Assembly: GCA_016929795.1 (NCBI GenBank) | Contig: JAFGIA010000305.1 | Coordinates: 1-16,041, forward strand | Direction: 5' to 3' | Source: Anaerolineae bacterium | GTDB taxonomy: Bacteria > Chloroflexota > Anaerolineae > JAAYZQ01 | Length of the DNA stretch: 16,041 nucleotides | Shown: one piece after another, positions 7,341-15,177 of the stretch | Position numbering within the stretch: position 1 is the stretch's first letter | Layout: each line of letters starts with the position of its first letter | The notes under the pieces: model-generated | What the model was told of the DNA's origin: nothing | What the model saw: only the letters and a program-made list of their open reading frames with translations | The model's database searches: none | Position numbers and translations under genes: made by a program

Positions 7341-9656
7341 TCACAAATTTGCCCGCGGCACAGGCCGCGCCCGGCGCAGGCTGGGGGCGACGAGGGCCAG
7401 GGCGCCGAGCAACACGACCAGGCTGGCGATGGCCGGCACCAGCGACAGGTGGTAAGCGATCTCGACCCGGTGACTGCCGGCAGGGAGCGCGACCCCCTGC
7501 AACAGGCCGTCGGCCCGGTGTATCGGCTGCACGCGCCCATCCACCCGCGCCTGCCAGCCAGGGTAGTCGGGTTGGCTGACAACTAGCAGCCCATCGCTGC
7601 CAGCGGCTACGTCGAGGACCAGGCGACCCGGCTCACGCTCGACCACCCGCACACTGTCGGCATCACTCGCCACCGGTGCGATGTGGATATCAGCCCCTGG
7701 CACCACCACCGCGTCCCTTTTCGGGTCGAAATCCTCCCTATCCAGGATCGCCAGTGCCTCGTCGCCGGCTGCCTCCACCAGGTTGTGGACGATCCACGCG
7801 CGCGGCAGGGGATCGCCCACGCGATACACCTTGACGTCCCCCTCCTCGAATACCCGCTCCAGGCCCGGCCCATCCAGGTCGCGGGTGTCGAGCACGTAAC
7901 GCACATTGAGCAACTGCCATCGCCGCCAGCTCCCCACCTGCTCCTCGAACCGCGCAAAACGCTCCCACTGCAGCGGCGTGTTCCCCGTGATATCCTCCAG
8001 CCGGTAGACAATGCCGGCGCTCGACCCTCCGGGCAGCAGCCCGGCGCTCGAGATGCGCCACGCCCCCGGGCTGCTGTGCGCCTGCGCCTGCAAGAACTCG
8101 ACCACGCCCGTCACCGGGTAGGCACCGCCTGCCGCCGGCGCCGCCAGGTTGTACTGCCAGTTCACCGTGTACAGGTTAAAAGCGATCAGGCCCAGCGCCA
8201 GGCCGGCGATCCATCCTCGCGCTGCCGGCCTCTTCACCCGCAAGTAGAGCAGCAGCGCGCTCCCGCCCAGGACGATGACCAGCAGCACGTGGTGGCGCAG
8301 CACCCCCTCGAACAGGTTCACCTCCACGCCCTGCTGTTGGCCCTGCAGAGTGCCGGCATACCAGAGAGCAGTCAGCGCCACGAACCCAACCCACACCCAG
8401 GCCACGATCCGCGCCAGGCGGGCAAAGCCTATACGCACCTGCCGGGGCAGCGGTTGCACGAGCGCCAACGCCCCCATGCCCGCCAGCACAGCCATCGCCA
8501 GGCTGAACAGGTAGATGATCCGCTCCTGGTTGCGCACGACGCTGAACCCTGGCAGCAGCAAGTAGGCAATGTTGTAGACAAAGGTGTGCCGCCCAAAGGA
8601 GAGGAGAAAGGCGCCGGCTGCCACGACGAACCAGAAGAGTGCGTGGCGCCCAAGGCGCGGCACCAGGCAGGCGGCGGCGGCGAGCACCGGCGGCAGCAGC
8701 CCGACGTACTGCGGCGAGCCGCCGAAAAAGCCAGGGTAGAGCAGGTGGGTGACCTCGGCCAGGGGAAACCCCCACGACACGGCGTCATAGCTCAGCCCGG
8801 CCCGCGTCGACGCGCCGATAAACTGGAGCGTCGGCCCGAGCTGGACGGCCGCCACCCCGGCCCCGACCGCCAGGGGCATCAGCACCAGGATCACCAGGCG
8901 AAGGCCATACCACCATGGCGCAGACATCCGCTCCGGGCGCGCGCTGCCCGATACCAGGGTCAAAAAGAGCCCGTAGGCGACGGCAGTGTAGGCCACGTAC
9001 ATACCCGTCTGCGGGTGCCCGGCGAGCAGCGCAGCCCCGAGTGCCAGGCCTGCCAGGGCGGCGCCGGCCAAGGGGTACGTGTGGTGTGCAGCGCGGTCGA
9101 GGAAAAAGAGAGCGAGCGGCAGCCACACTGCCGTCTCGAGGATGGTCACCTGCTGCACGGGAAAGGACGTCAGGTAGCCGGCGTAAGCAAAGGCAATCGC
9201 CGCGACGGCACCTGCCAAACGGGCCGCAGGCCGCCGCGCCCCCGCCAGCAGCGCCCGCTGCCGCACAAAAAGGTAGGTGAACAGGCTGGCCAGAGAAAAG
9301 TGGAACACCACCTGCACCGTGAGCAGGCCCACCGTGAACGGCCGCCCCAGCAGGGCCAGCACCAGGTTCACGATCAGGTTAGGTGGGTAGAAAAACCCCG
9401 TCTGCACGTCCGCCAGGCCCGGCTGCCCGGCGTTGAGGTACGGGTCCCAGGCCGGCAGCCGCCCCGCGGCCAGCTCGCGCGCGGCAAAGAGCTGCAGCGG
9501 GTAGTACTGCGCCGTAAAATCACCCTCAGGAATGACCGCTCGATCGGCCGGGCTGGGCGCCCACAGCCGCCACCAGAAAAGCAGCGGCAGCAGCATCAGC
9601 GCCACGACAAAGATGATTTCCGGCAGCCACTCGCGGCGCCGCGTGGACTGGATCAC
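7341..9656 (-). CDS. YfhO-family polytopic membrane protein (GT-C-like glycosyltransferase)
   Basis: The 771-residue protein has a first membrane segment at about residues 13-30, then an extracytoplasmic loop with an acidic motif, EGDFTAQYYP (Asp46) and LPAWDPYLNAGQPG (Asp71). Many further hydrophobic segments follow, then a large soluble domain (about 500-735), one last membrane segment (about 740-760) and a basic end (RRARPVPRANL). This layout is that of YfhO-like proteins (PF09586), which are related to GT-C glycosyltransferases and act on lipid-linked sugars outside the membrane. The acceptor is unknown. The start is GTG at 9656. Its ribosome-binding site GAGG (9666-9669) overlaps the end of the upstream loader gene, whose stop codon is 6 nt away. 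It is therefore cotranscribed and probably coupled to the dnaD-loader genes. Confidence 0.85.
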   Translation of the reverse strand: MIQSTRRREWLPEIIFVVALMLLPLLFWWRLWAPSPADRAVIPEGDFTAQYYPLQLFAARELAAGRLPAWDPYLNAGQPGLADVQTGFFYPPNLIVNLVLALLGRPFTVGLLTVQVVFHFSLASLFTYLFVRQRALLAGARRPAARLAGAVAAIAFAYAGYLTSFPVQQVTILETAVWLPLALFFLDRAAHHTYPLAGAALAGLALGAALLAGHPQTGMYVAYTAVAYGLFLTLVSGSARPERMSAPWWYGLRLVILVLMPLAVGAGVAAVQLGPTLQFIGASTRAGLSYDAVSWGFPLAEVTHLLYPGFFGGSPQYVGLLPPVLAAAACLVPRLGRHALFWFVVAAGAFLLSFGRHTFVYNIAYLLLPGFSVVRNQERIIYLFSLAMAVLAGMGALALVQPLPRQVRIGFARLARIVAWVWVGFVALTALWYAGTLQGQQQGVEVNLFEGVLRHHVLLVIVLGGSALLLYLRVKRPAARGWIAGLALGLIAFNLYTVNWQYNLAAPAAGGAYPVTGVVEFLQAQAHSSPGAWRISSAGLLPGGSSAGIVYRLEDITGNTPLQWERFARFEEQVGSWRRWQLLNVRYVLDTRDLDGPGLERVFEEGDVKVYRVGDPLPRAWIVHNLVEAAGDEALAILDREDFDPKRDAVVVPGADIHIAPVASDADSVRVVEREPGRLVLDVAAGSDGLLVVSQPDYPGWQARVDGRVQPIHRADGLLQGVALPAGSHRVEIAYHLSLVPAIASLVVLLGALALVAPSLRRARPVPRANL

Positions 9657-9662
9657 AGGCTG

Positions 9663-11069
9663 CTACCTCGCGCCCCGGCCCTGTCCCCATTTCCGCTGAT
9701 CCTGGCGGCGCCTGGGGGATCCACGGTAGCTGGGTGCATGAATGCCAAACACCGTGGAGCGTTGCACATCGAGCATGCGCGTCGCGATGCGCGGATGCAC
9801 CTCGTCGATGGTCATCGCCATGGTCACCACAGTGGGCAGGCGGGCACTGTAGCGGTAATTAAAGATCTGGTACAGCTTTTCTTCCGCCCAGGAGCTGGTC
9901 GTCTGAGTTCCGAAATCGTCGAGGATCAGGAGCGGCGCGGTGCGCACCTCTTCGAACCGTTGATCAAATCGCACCTGGCTGGTCGGCCCGAAGGTGGCTT
10001 TCAGATGGTCAAGTAGATCGGGCACGACGACAAACAGCACTGGATTTCCTGCCGCCGCGCGCTTGTTGGCGATGGAAGCAGCCAGATGTGTTTTCCCGCA
10101 CCCATATTCGCCCGTCAGCACCAGCCACCCCTCGGGATCGGCGGCAAACTCCTGGCAGATCGTGTACGCCCGCTCCAGGTTCGCCCGCTCCTCGGGCGGC
10201 AGCTCATCCGCCCTCAGGTCGAACACCTCGAAGGTCATATCGTGGTGCAGGACCAGGCTCGACATGTCCGACAGATCTTGCGACATGCCGCTGCGCCGAA
10301 AGTCGGGGGCCAGGAGCGTGACGATCGTCGCCACGTCCGGGTCGAACAGGCGCGATCGGATGCGCAGGTCGATCTCTTCGGGCTGATAATTCGAGGTGAC
10401 CACCGTCGGCAGCTTGGCATTGTACCGGTAGTTGAGGATCTGGAACAGCTTTTCCATCGCCCACGGCGTGGCATTCTGCGTGCCCAGGTCGTCGAGCACC
10501 AGCAGCGGCGCGTTTCGTACCTGGTCGAACCGCTCGTCATAGCGCACCGGGCTGTCCGGGCTGTAGGTTGCGCGCAGGTAATCGAGCAGATCGGGCACAG
10601 TCACGAACAGCACCGGCTGGCCCCGCTCCATCGCCCGGTTGGCGATCGCCGCCGCCAGGTGCGTCTTGCCGCACCCATAGCCACCCAACAGGATCAGCCA
10701 CCGCGCCGGGGCTTTTGCATAGCGGTGTGCCTCTTCGTAGGCGCCGCGCAGATTCTCCGCCTTGTCTGGCGGCAGCCCATAGCCGCCCGGCACAAAGCTT
10801 TCAAAGGTCATGTGCGTCAGGTGGTGCAGGTTGCTCACCGCGCGCACCTGGTCGAGCCGCCGTTGCTCCAGCTCCGCCGCCTTGCAGCGGCACGGAAAGA
10901 GCCGGCCGAAATTCGGGTGGCCGACCGGCACGTCCTCCCGCACGTAGCCCATGCCGCCGCAGATCGGGCACGGCGGCGCTGGCTCCCCTTCAGTGCTCGA
11001 TATAGTCGGCATACTTGCCCTCGATGTACCGCCGCCGGTCTCCCTCACGAGCTCGTCGAGACGCTTCAT
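9663..11069 (-). CDS. DnaI/DnaC/IstB-type helicase loader with two tandem AAA+ ATPase modules
   Basis: The 468-residue protein starts with a short leader and a zinc-binding module (CPIC at 34-37, CRC at 60-62), as in DnaI. Two AAA+ modules follow. Module 1 (about 85-258) has MTFESF, Walker A GGYGCGKT (Lys135), Walker B LLVLDD (Asp193, Asp194), sensor VVTSN and IRSR arginines. Module 2 (about 276-447) repeats the order MTFEVF, GEYGCGKT (Lys326), LLILDD, VVTMA, HPRIATR. The offset is 191 residues. In module 2 the sensor-1 asparagine is replaced by methionine. Family members normally have one module and load the DnaB helicase at origins. The tail is basic. ATG 11069 has AAGGAAGAGGGG before it but overlaps the dnaD-like gene by 80 nt. 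ATG 11012 (residue 20) is an alternative that keeps all motifs. It is cotranscribed with the DnaD-domain gene. Confidence 0.9.
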   Translation of the reverse strand: MKRLDELVRETGGGTSRASMPTISSTEGEPAPPCPICGGMGYVREDVPVGHPNFGRLFPCRCKAAELEQRRLDQVRAVSNLHHLTHMTFESFVPGGYGLPPDKAENLRGAYEEAHRYAKAPARWLILLGGYGCGKTHLAAAIANRAMERGQPVLFVTVPDLLDYLRATYSPDSPVRYDERFDQVRNAPLLVLDDLGTQNATPWAMEKLFQILNYRYNAKLPTVVTSNYQPEEIDLRIRSRLFDPDVATIVTLLAPDFRRSGMSQDLSDMSSLVLHHDMTFEVFDLRADELPPEERANLERAYTICQEFAADPEGWLVLTGEYGCGKTHLAASIANKRAAAGNPVLFVVVPDLLDHLKATFGPTSQVRFDQRFEEVRTAPLLILDDFGTQTTSSWAEEKLYQIFNYRYSARLPTVVTMAMTIDEVHPRIATRMLDVQRSTVFGIHAPSYRGSPRRRQDQRKWGQGRGAR

Positions 11070-11703
11070 CCCCTCTTCCTTCCGCCGCCCAGCGCTCCAG
11101 GATGCGCTGGATGTAGCGCCAGCTCCGCTTGTTCAGCTCCACCGCCTCGCGGAACGCGTCCTCGATCCACTCGGCGGGGTAGCTTTCCTCCGCCTCGATC
11201 AACTGCTCGCTCAGGAGCTGAGTGAGGGGGCCGATGTTGTTCTCATACAGCACAAAAATATTCGGGCGTTGGGCTTCGAGGCGCACCGGCTCCTCGCGCC
11301 CCTTCGGTGCCCACCGCCCGGCGATCAGGTCCTCCATTGCCTGCCGGCCCCGCTCGCTGTTCAAAAAGTAGAGCGCCTCCTGGCGCACGCCCTCACCGCG
11401 CACCACCCGCCGCAGCGTCCCTCGCGCCACCGCCCTGTCCAGCGCCTCGTCCAGCGCCTCGTCGGGCCGCATGCCCGGCGCCGGCAGCCCCGCCACCAGC
11501 CGGCTGTCGGCCGCCAGCTCGTCGCGCGTCACGTACGGCTGCTCCTCGCGCTTTTGCGCCACCAGCCAAAAGACGTGCAGGGTGACCTTTAGCTCACCCA
11601 GGTGATCGACCCCCGGCAGCACCTCGCTAAAAAAGAGGTTAGGCAGCGGCGTATAGGGATGTTTCCCCGCCGGAAATCCCGCAAATCCTTTCACGCCTCG
11701 CAC
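10990..11703 (-). CDS. DnaD-domain replication/primosome protein
   Basis: The 237-residue protein opens with KGFAGFPAGK...TPLPNLFFSEVLP and a winged-helix N-terminal domain (ELKVTLHVFWLV). A middle linker follows. The C-terminal DnaD domain (about 145-205) has IFVLYENNIGPLT, WIEDAFREAVELNKRSWRYI and ILERWAAEG. The tail ends with RRRYIEGKYADYIEH, the YxxGxYxDYI-type DNA-binding ending of this family. DnaD acts in primosome assembly at the origin and in restart. The start used is GTG 11703, with GGAGAG five bases upstream. GTG 11694 would give the family-like start (V/M)KGFAGFP. It is the first gene of the dnaD-loader-YfhO operon, about 30 nt downstream of the predicted transcription start. Confidence 0.9.
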   Translation of the reverse strand: MRGVKGFAGFPAGKHPYTPLPNLFFSEVLPGVDHLGELKVTLHVFWLVAQKREEQPYVTRDELAADSRLVAGLPAPGMRPDEALDEALDRAVARGTLRRVVRGEGVRQEALYFLNSERGRQAMEDLIAGRWAPKGREEPVRLEAQRPNIFVLYENNIGPLTQLLSEQLIEAEESYPAEWIEDAFREAVELNKRSWRYIQRILERWAAEGRGDEASRRAREGDRRRYIEGKYADYIEH

Positions 11704-11739
11704 CAGCTCTCCACTGTCAACCCATCCACGGCGGCAAGG

Positions 11740-11768
11740 ATTATAAACCTTTTTGACTCCCTCGTCAA
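11740..11768 (-). promoter_or_regulatory. Promoter of the dnaD-loader-YfhO operon
   Basis: On the - strand there is a -35 TTGACG (11763-11768), a 17-nt spacer and a perfect -10 TATAAT (11740-11745). The predicted start is near 11733, so the leader is about 30 nt. It lies 13 nt after the stop codon of the small ORF ending at 11782. Confidence 0.85.
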
Positions 11769-11781
11769 ATCCCGCCTTCTG

Positions 11782-11940
11782 TCACAGGGGCGCGCTCTTG
11801 CCCAGCGCCCGCTCCACCACACCCACCGGATGGTAGACCAGGCCCGCCAGGTCGGCAGCCGAGAACCAGCGCGGTACCTTTTCACCGTAAGGATGATCCG
11901 GTTCAGCGGCCAGCGCGACCCGGATACGGAGGTCGCTCAC
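11782..11940 (-). CDS. Small hypothetical protein (52 aa) overlapping the DUF2723 gene by GTGA
   Basis: The GTG start (11938-11940) shares four bases with the stop codon of the upstream membrane-protein gene (GTGA), a classic coupling arrangement. The 52-residue product reads VSDLRIRVALAAEPDHPYGE, then KVPRWFSAADLAGLVYHPVG and VVERALGKSAPL. It has mixed charge, no membrane segment and no motif I recognise. Codon choice is mostly G/C-ending, like its neighbours. There is no separate ribosome-binding site, so translation would depend on the upstream gene. It could also be the end of a longer ancestral C-terminus cut off by a stop codon. Confidence 0.4.
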   Translation of the reverse strand: MSDLRIRVALAAEPDHPYGEKVPRWFSAADLAGLVYHPVGVVERALGKSAPL

Positions 11941-13415
11941 GGCGCCTGCACGCCCGTCACGCGCACCATGCCCGGCAGCGCCGGCACCGGCTCCTCGACC
12001 AGCCGCTCGTGGTAGGGCAGGCCGTCGTCCCAGGCGTACACCGGGCGCGTGCTCACCCAGCGATCGACGTCGCCCGGCGCCACCCAGCGGGCATGGTACC
12101 ACTCCTTTTCGACCCATGCCACATACAGGATCGCCTCCAGGTCGTCATAGTAAAGCTCCGAGTCGATCAGGACAAACTCGGGGCCGGCCGCCTCGACGAA
12201 CTGGCGGGCCATCTCCTCATAGTACACATTGTCGCTCTCGTCCACCTCGGCCCAATTCTGCCACAGTGGATAGAGCGGCATGGCCAGGATGACAGCCGCC
12301 AGGCCAAGCGTGAGCGGCAGCGCCATCCAACGTGGCTTGCCGGCGAGCTGGCCCGCCAGCCAGCCGCGCACCGCGCCCAGCCCACAGCCGAGGAACACGG
12401 CAAAGATCAGGTACGACGGGATCAGATAGATGCGAAAGGTAACGCCGCCATAGTTCATACCAAAGAAATAGATCCCGGCGGCCGCCAGCGCCAGAAAAAG
12501 CGAGCTCGCCAGACCCGCCTTCAACCGCTCCCACGCGCCGATCCAGCCCACGATATAACCCCAGCGAAAGAACTGCTTTTCCAGCAGCTCGAGATAGATG
12601 CGCAGGCGGTCGACCTGGTCCGACAGGCCAAAGCCAAAGAACTGGCCCTCAAAGCGGCTGCGCGTCATCCAGTGCACCCAGCCGCGCCACGAAAAAGGAC
12701 CGAGCTCGTTGAGCAGCGGTTGCTGCTGCGCGCGCAGAATAACGTACAGATATTGGGAGGCGCCGAGCAGGGCCAGCCCGGCCATCGCCGCCACCGCCCT
12801 CGGCTCGGTAAAGAGGCGCGGCTCGGTGACCAGCAGGAAAAAGAGCACCGCCGGCAGAAGCGTCACCACAGTCATATGATTGCCAAAGCTGAGCGCATAG
12901 ACCGCCAGCCCGAGGTAGAGGAGCCGCCGGTCGCGCACCTGGTGCCAGGCGATCAGGATGAGCAGCACAACGCCGATCAACAAGTCATTGAGCGCGTACA
13001 CCTCGGCCACCACCGCCTGCCCCCACAGCGCCCGCGAAAAGGCAAACGAGAGCGCCGCCGAGACCCCCGCCACCCGGTCGCGCACCAGGCGCACGACGAT
13101 CAGGTACACCGTCACGGCCGCCCCGGCGGCGCACAGCGCCGACATCAGGTTAATGCGGTAGGCCACCGACGGGCCGATCGGCAGCGCGCCAAAGGCGCGC
13201 GTCAGGGCGATGTAAAGTGGATAGCCAAAGCGGTGGGGAATCCCCCACACCTGCGCGACGTACTGAAAACGCGCAATATCGCCCCAGCCCACCCCCGGCA
13301 GCAGCGTCTGGAGGTACACGACCAGCGCCGCCAGCCCGGTGGCCGCGGGAATCAGCCTGGTCACCAGCGCCGCGAACCTGGACGCTGGCCGCGCGCTCGA
13401 CGGTGCACTAGTCAT
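11937..13415 (-). CDS. DUF2723 / GT-C-type polytopic membrane protein
   Basis: The 492-residue protein has a first membrane segment at about residues 20-38, then the family motif region PGVGWGDIARFQYVAQ (Asp46) and GIPHRFGYPLYIAL (58-71). About ten hydrophobic segments follow, then a soluble C-terminal part (from about 395) with ESDNVYYEEMARQFVEAAGP and IDSELYYDDLEAILYVAW. This is the DUF2723 layout, related to GT-C mannosyl-type transferases that use polyprenyl-linked sugars on the outer face of the membrane. His61 is kept, but the common PPGYP reading is RFGYP here. The frame is open up to 13574, but ATG 13415 has GGAGAAG at good spacing and begins just before the first membrane segment. 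It lies 174 nt downstream of dnaB; no own promoter is obvious. Confidence 0.85.
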   Translation of the reverse strand: MTSAPSSARPASRFAALVTRLIPAATGLAALVVYLQTLLPGVGWGDIARFQYVAQVWGIPHRFGYPLYIALTRAFGALPIGPSVAYRINLMSALCAAGAAVTVYLIVVRLVRDRVAGVSAALSFAFSRALWGQAVVAEVYALNDLLIGVVLLILIAWHQVRDRRLLYLGLAVYALSFGNHMTVVTLLPAVLFFLLVTEPRLFTEPRAVAAMAGLALLGASQYLYVILRAQQQPLLNELGPFSWRGWVHWMTRSRFEGQFFGFGLSDQVDRLRIYLELLEKQFFRWGYIVGWIGAWERLKAGLASSLFLALAAAGIYFFGMNYGGVTFRIYLIPSYLIFAVFLGCGLGAVRGWLAGQLAGKPRWMALPLTLGLAAVILAMPLYPLWQNWAEVDESDNVYYEEMARQFVEAAGPEFVLIDSELYYDDLEAILYVAWVEKEWYHARWVAPGDVDRWVSTRPVYAWDDGLPYHERLVEEPVPALPGMVRVTGVQAP

Positions 13416-13444
13416 ACGCTTCTCCGCCCCGGCCTCATCAAAAG

Positions 13445-13527
13445 TGTCATCGCGAGCTGATCCCTGGCGCCCGCGCCCCTCACCCCCCAAGAACCTGTCA
13501 TTGCGAGTGAGCGCCAGCGAGCAACAG
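13445..13527. repeat. REP-like repeat remnants (TGTCATTGCGAG type)
   Basis: In the 174-nt spacer between dnaB and the DUF2723 gene, TGTCATTGCGAG begins at 13496 and runs into GCCAGCGAGCAACAG. A second start, TGTCATCGCGAG, lies at 13445. The form TGTCATTGCGAG...GAGCAA resembles a dispersed palindromic repeat type seen in many environmental bacterial genomes (from memory, not searched). Both copies look degenerate: only TTGC/GCAA ends pair. Two further fragments, GGCAATCC and GCAATCAC, lie between 13549 and 13577. Confidence 0.4.
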
Positions 13528-13589
13528 CCTGCCCAGAGCATAGCCAAGGGCAATCCCCACCTTGCACAGAGCAATCACCTTGCCCGGCG

Positions 13590-14981
13590 TCAGTATATAC
13601 TCACCTCTTGCCGCCGCACCTCGGCATCCAGGAACTGTGCCAGCTCCCTCTTAAAGTAGAGCTGGATCGTATCTGTCGGGCCGTTGCGGTGCTTGGCCAC
13701 GATCACATCCGCAATGTGTTGCCGCTCCGTATTCTCGTTGTACAGCTCGTCCCGGTAGATAAAGATGACCACGTCCGCGTCCTGTTCCAAAGCTCCGGAC
13801 TCACGCAAGTCCGACAGGATCGGCCGCTTGTCCGTGCGCGACTCGACCCCGCGCGAGAGCTGCGACAGCGCCAGTACCGGCACATTCAGCTCCCGGGCCA
13901 GCGCCTTGAGCGACCGCGAAATGCCCGAGATCTCTTGCACGCGGTTCTCCGACCGGTAGTCGCCGCGCATGAGCTGCAAATAGTCGACCACGATCAGGTC
14001 GATCCCCACCTCGGCGTGCAGCCGGCGCGCCTTGCTGCGCAGCTCCAGCGCCGAGATGCCCGGGGTATCGTCGATATAGAAAAAAGTCTCGGCCAGGTCG
14101 TTCGTGGCGCGCATAAAACGCTCCCACTCGTGCTCCTCGATCTTGCCGCGCCGCAGCCGCTGCGCGTCGATCCCTGTCTCGGCCGAGATGAGGCGCTGCA
14201 CGATCTGTTCCCCCGACATCTCCAGGGTGAAAAATGCCACCCGCCGTTTGAAACGTTTGGCCGCATTGCGCGCAATACTCAGCGCCAGGCTCGACTTGCC
14301 CACGCTGGGCCGGGCCGCCAGGATGATCATATCGGAGCGCTGCAACCCCCCCAGCAGCTTGTCAAGGTCGGCAAAACCCGTGGGGATGCCAAAGATATCC
14401 CCCTGCTGGCGGGTGAGCTGCTCGATACGGTCATAATACTCGCTCAGCACATGCTTGATCGGCACCAGCTCGCGGGCGATGCGCCGCTCCGATACGCCAA
14501 ACAACACCTGCTCGGCACGATCCACCACCTCGTCCACGTCCTCGGCCTCTTCGTAGCCGAGCGCAGCGATCTGGCCCGCGGCGTCGATCAGGCGCCGGCG
14601 TGTGGCAGCCCGCTCCACGATGCGCGCATAATACTCGGCGTGGATCGACGACGGGACGGCATTGATGAGCGCAGTAATGAACGCGGGGCCGCCCACCTCG
14701 TCCAACTGCTCGCGCCTGTCCAGCTCATCGCAGATCGTCAAAAAGTCGATCGGCTCGCGTCGCTCGTGCAGCGCGAGGGCGGTTTCATAGATCCAGCCAT
14801 TCTTTTCCCGGTAAAAGTCCTCCGGCTTGAGAACGACGGCCACCCGGATGATGGCGTCCGGGTCGATCAGCAGACTGCCCAACAGGGCTTCCTCGGCCTC
14901 GACGTTCTGCGGAGGAAGCCGCTCGATCCGTTTACTCTCGGTCACGCCTTGCACCTTTTCTAGCCACGGTTCCGCCTGCAT
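13590..14981 (-). CDS. dnaB: Replicative DNA helicase DnaB
   Basis: The 463-residue protein is the hexameric 5'-3' replicative helicase. The N-terminal domain (about 20-125) has [19 protein letters not shown] and the collar helices. After a linker, the RecA-like domain begins at [17 protein letters not shown]. It contains Walker A ARPSVGKS (Lys229), catalytic Glu254 (TLEMS), Walker [10 protein letters not shown] (Asp333), SQLSR, the [14 protein letters not shown] segment and the late motif KHRNGPT. There is no intein. ATG 14981 has no clear ribosome-binding site. GTG 14945 (residue 13) has AAAAGGTG just upstream and also fits the family start, giving 451 residues. It is likely the partner of the loader and DnaD-domain protein encoded 2-4 kb downstream. 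The preceding nuclease gene is separated from it by a terminator, and no promoter of dnaB is obvious. Confidence 0.97.
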   Translation of the reverse strand: MQAEPWLEKVQGVTESKRIERLPPQNVEAEEALLGSLLIDPDAIIRVAVVLKPEDFYREKNGWIYETALALHERREPIDFLTICDELDRREQLDEVGGPAFITALINAVPSSIHAEYYARIVERAATRRRLIDAAGQIAALGYEEAEDVDEVVDRAEQVLFGVSERRIARELVPIKHVLSEYYDRIEQLTRQQGDIFGIPTGFADLDKLLGGLQRSDMIILAARPSVGKSSLALSIARNAAKRFKRRVAFFTLEMSGEQIVQRLISAETGIDAQRLRRGKIEEHEWERFMRATNDLAETFFYIDDTPGISALELRSKARRLHAEVGIDLIVVDYLQLMRGDYRSENRVQEISGISRSLKALARELNVPVLALSQLSRGVESRTDKRPILSDLRESGALEQDADVVIFIYRDELYNENTERQHIADVIVAKHRNGPTDTIQLYFKRELAQFLDAEVRRQEVSIY

Positions 14982-15044
14982 GCGGGGGAGATCTTTACCT
15001 TCTCACTGGCCGCCCGCCGTGCCAGTTGCCTCTTTCACAAAACA

Positions 15045-15078
15045 GGCTCCTGCAAGGCGGATACCACTTGCAGGAGCC
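15045..15078 (-). terminator. Intrinsic terminator downstream of the DUF151 nuclease gene
   Basis: There is a perfect 12-bp stem, GGCTCCTGCAAG (15045-15056) and CTTGCAGGAGCC (15067-15078), with a 10-nt loop. On the - strand it is followed by TGTTTTG, a modest U-tract. It lies 100 nt after the nuclease stop codon and upstream of dnaB, so it should separate the two transcripts. Confidence 0.75.
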
Positions 15079-15177
15079 CTGCCGCCACTGCCTTCAGCCA
15101 CAGACAGCGACCCGTGGGGCGCGCCATGGTCCGCAGGCTGGGTCCATCAGGCAGCAATTCTCTCGTGGCGGCTGCCG
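15079..15177. other. Spacer after the nuclease gene with paired segments, no gene
   Basis: No start codon with a coding-like frame was seen. GCCGCCAC (15081-15088) can pair with GTGGCGGC (15165-15172), closing a large loop. Inside the loop are GACCC/GGGTC segments and the palindrome GGCGCGCC. It could be a structured 3' UTR of the nuclease gene or chance pairing in GC-rich DNA. Confidence 0.3.

Noticed and set aside
7683..10016. Very long + strand open frame opposite the YfhO and loader genes
   Set aside because: The product is rich in Arg, His, Gln and Pro without any domain, whereas the - strand frames carry membrane segments and Walker motifs. It is an antisense shadow of GC-rich genes.
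12009..13460. Long + strand open frame opposite the DUF2723 gene
   Set aside because: Composition is typical of antisense translation of a membrane-protein gene, with no ribosome-binding site or domain.
13416..13574. N-terminal extension of the DUF2723 protein
   Set aside because: The extra residues cover the REP-like repeat pieces and have no ribosome-binding site, while ATG 13415 has GGAGAAG upstream and starts just before the first membrane segment.
13590..14981. Intein or insertion in dnaB
   Set aside because: DnaB is a common intein host, but Walker A (ARPSVGKS) and the other motifs are contiguous and the length is normal.
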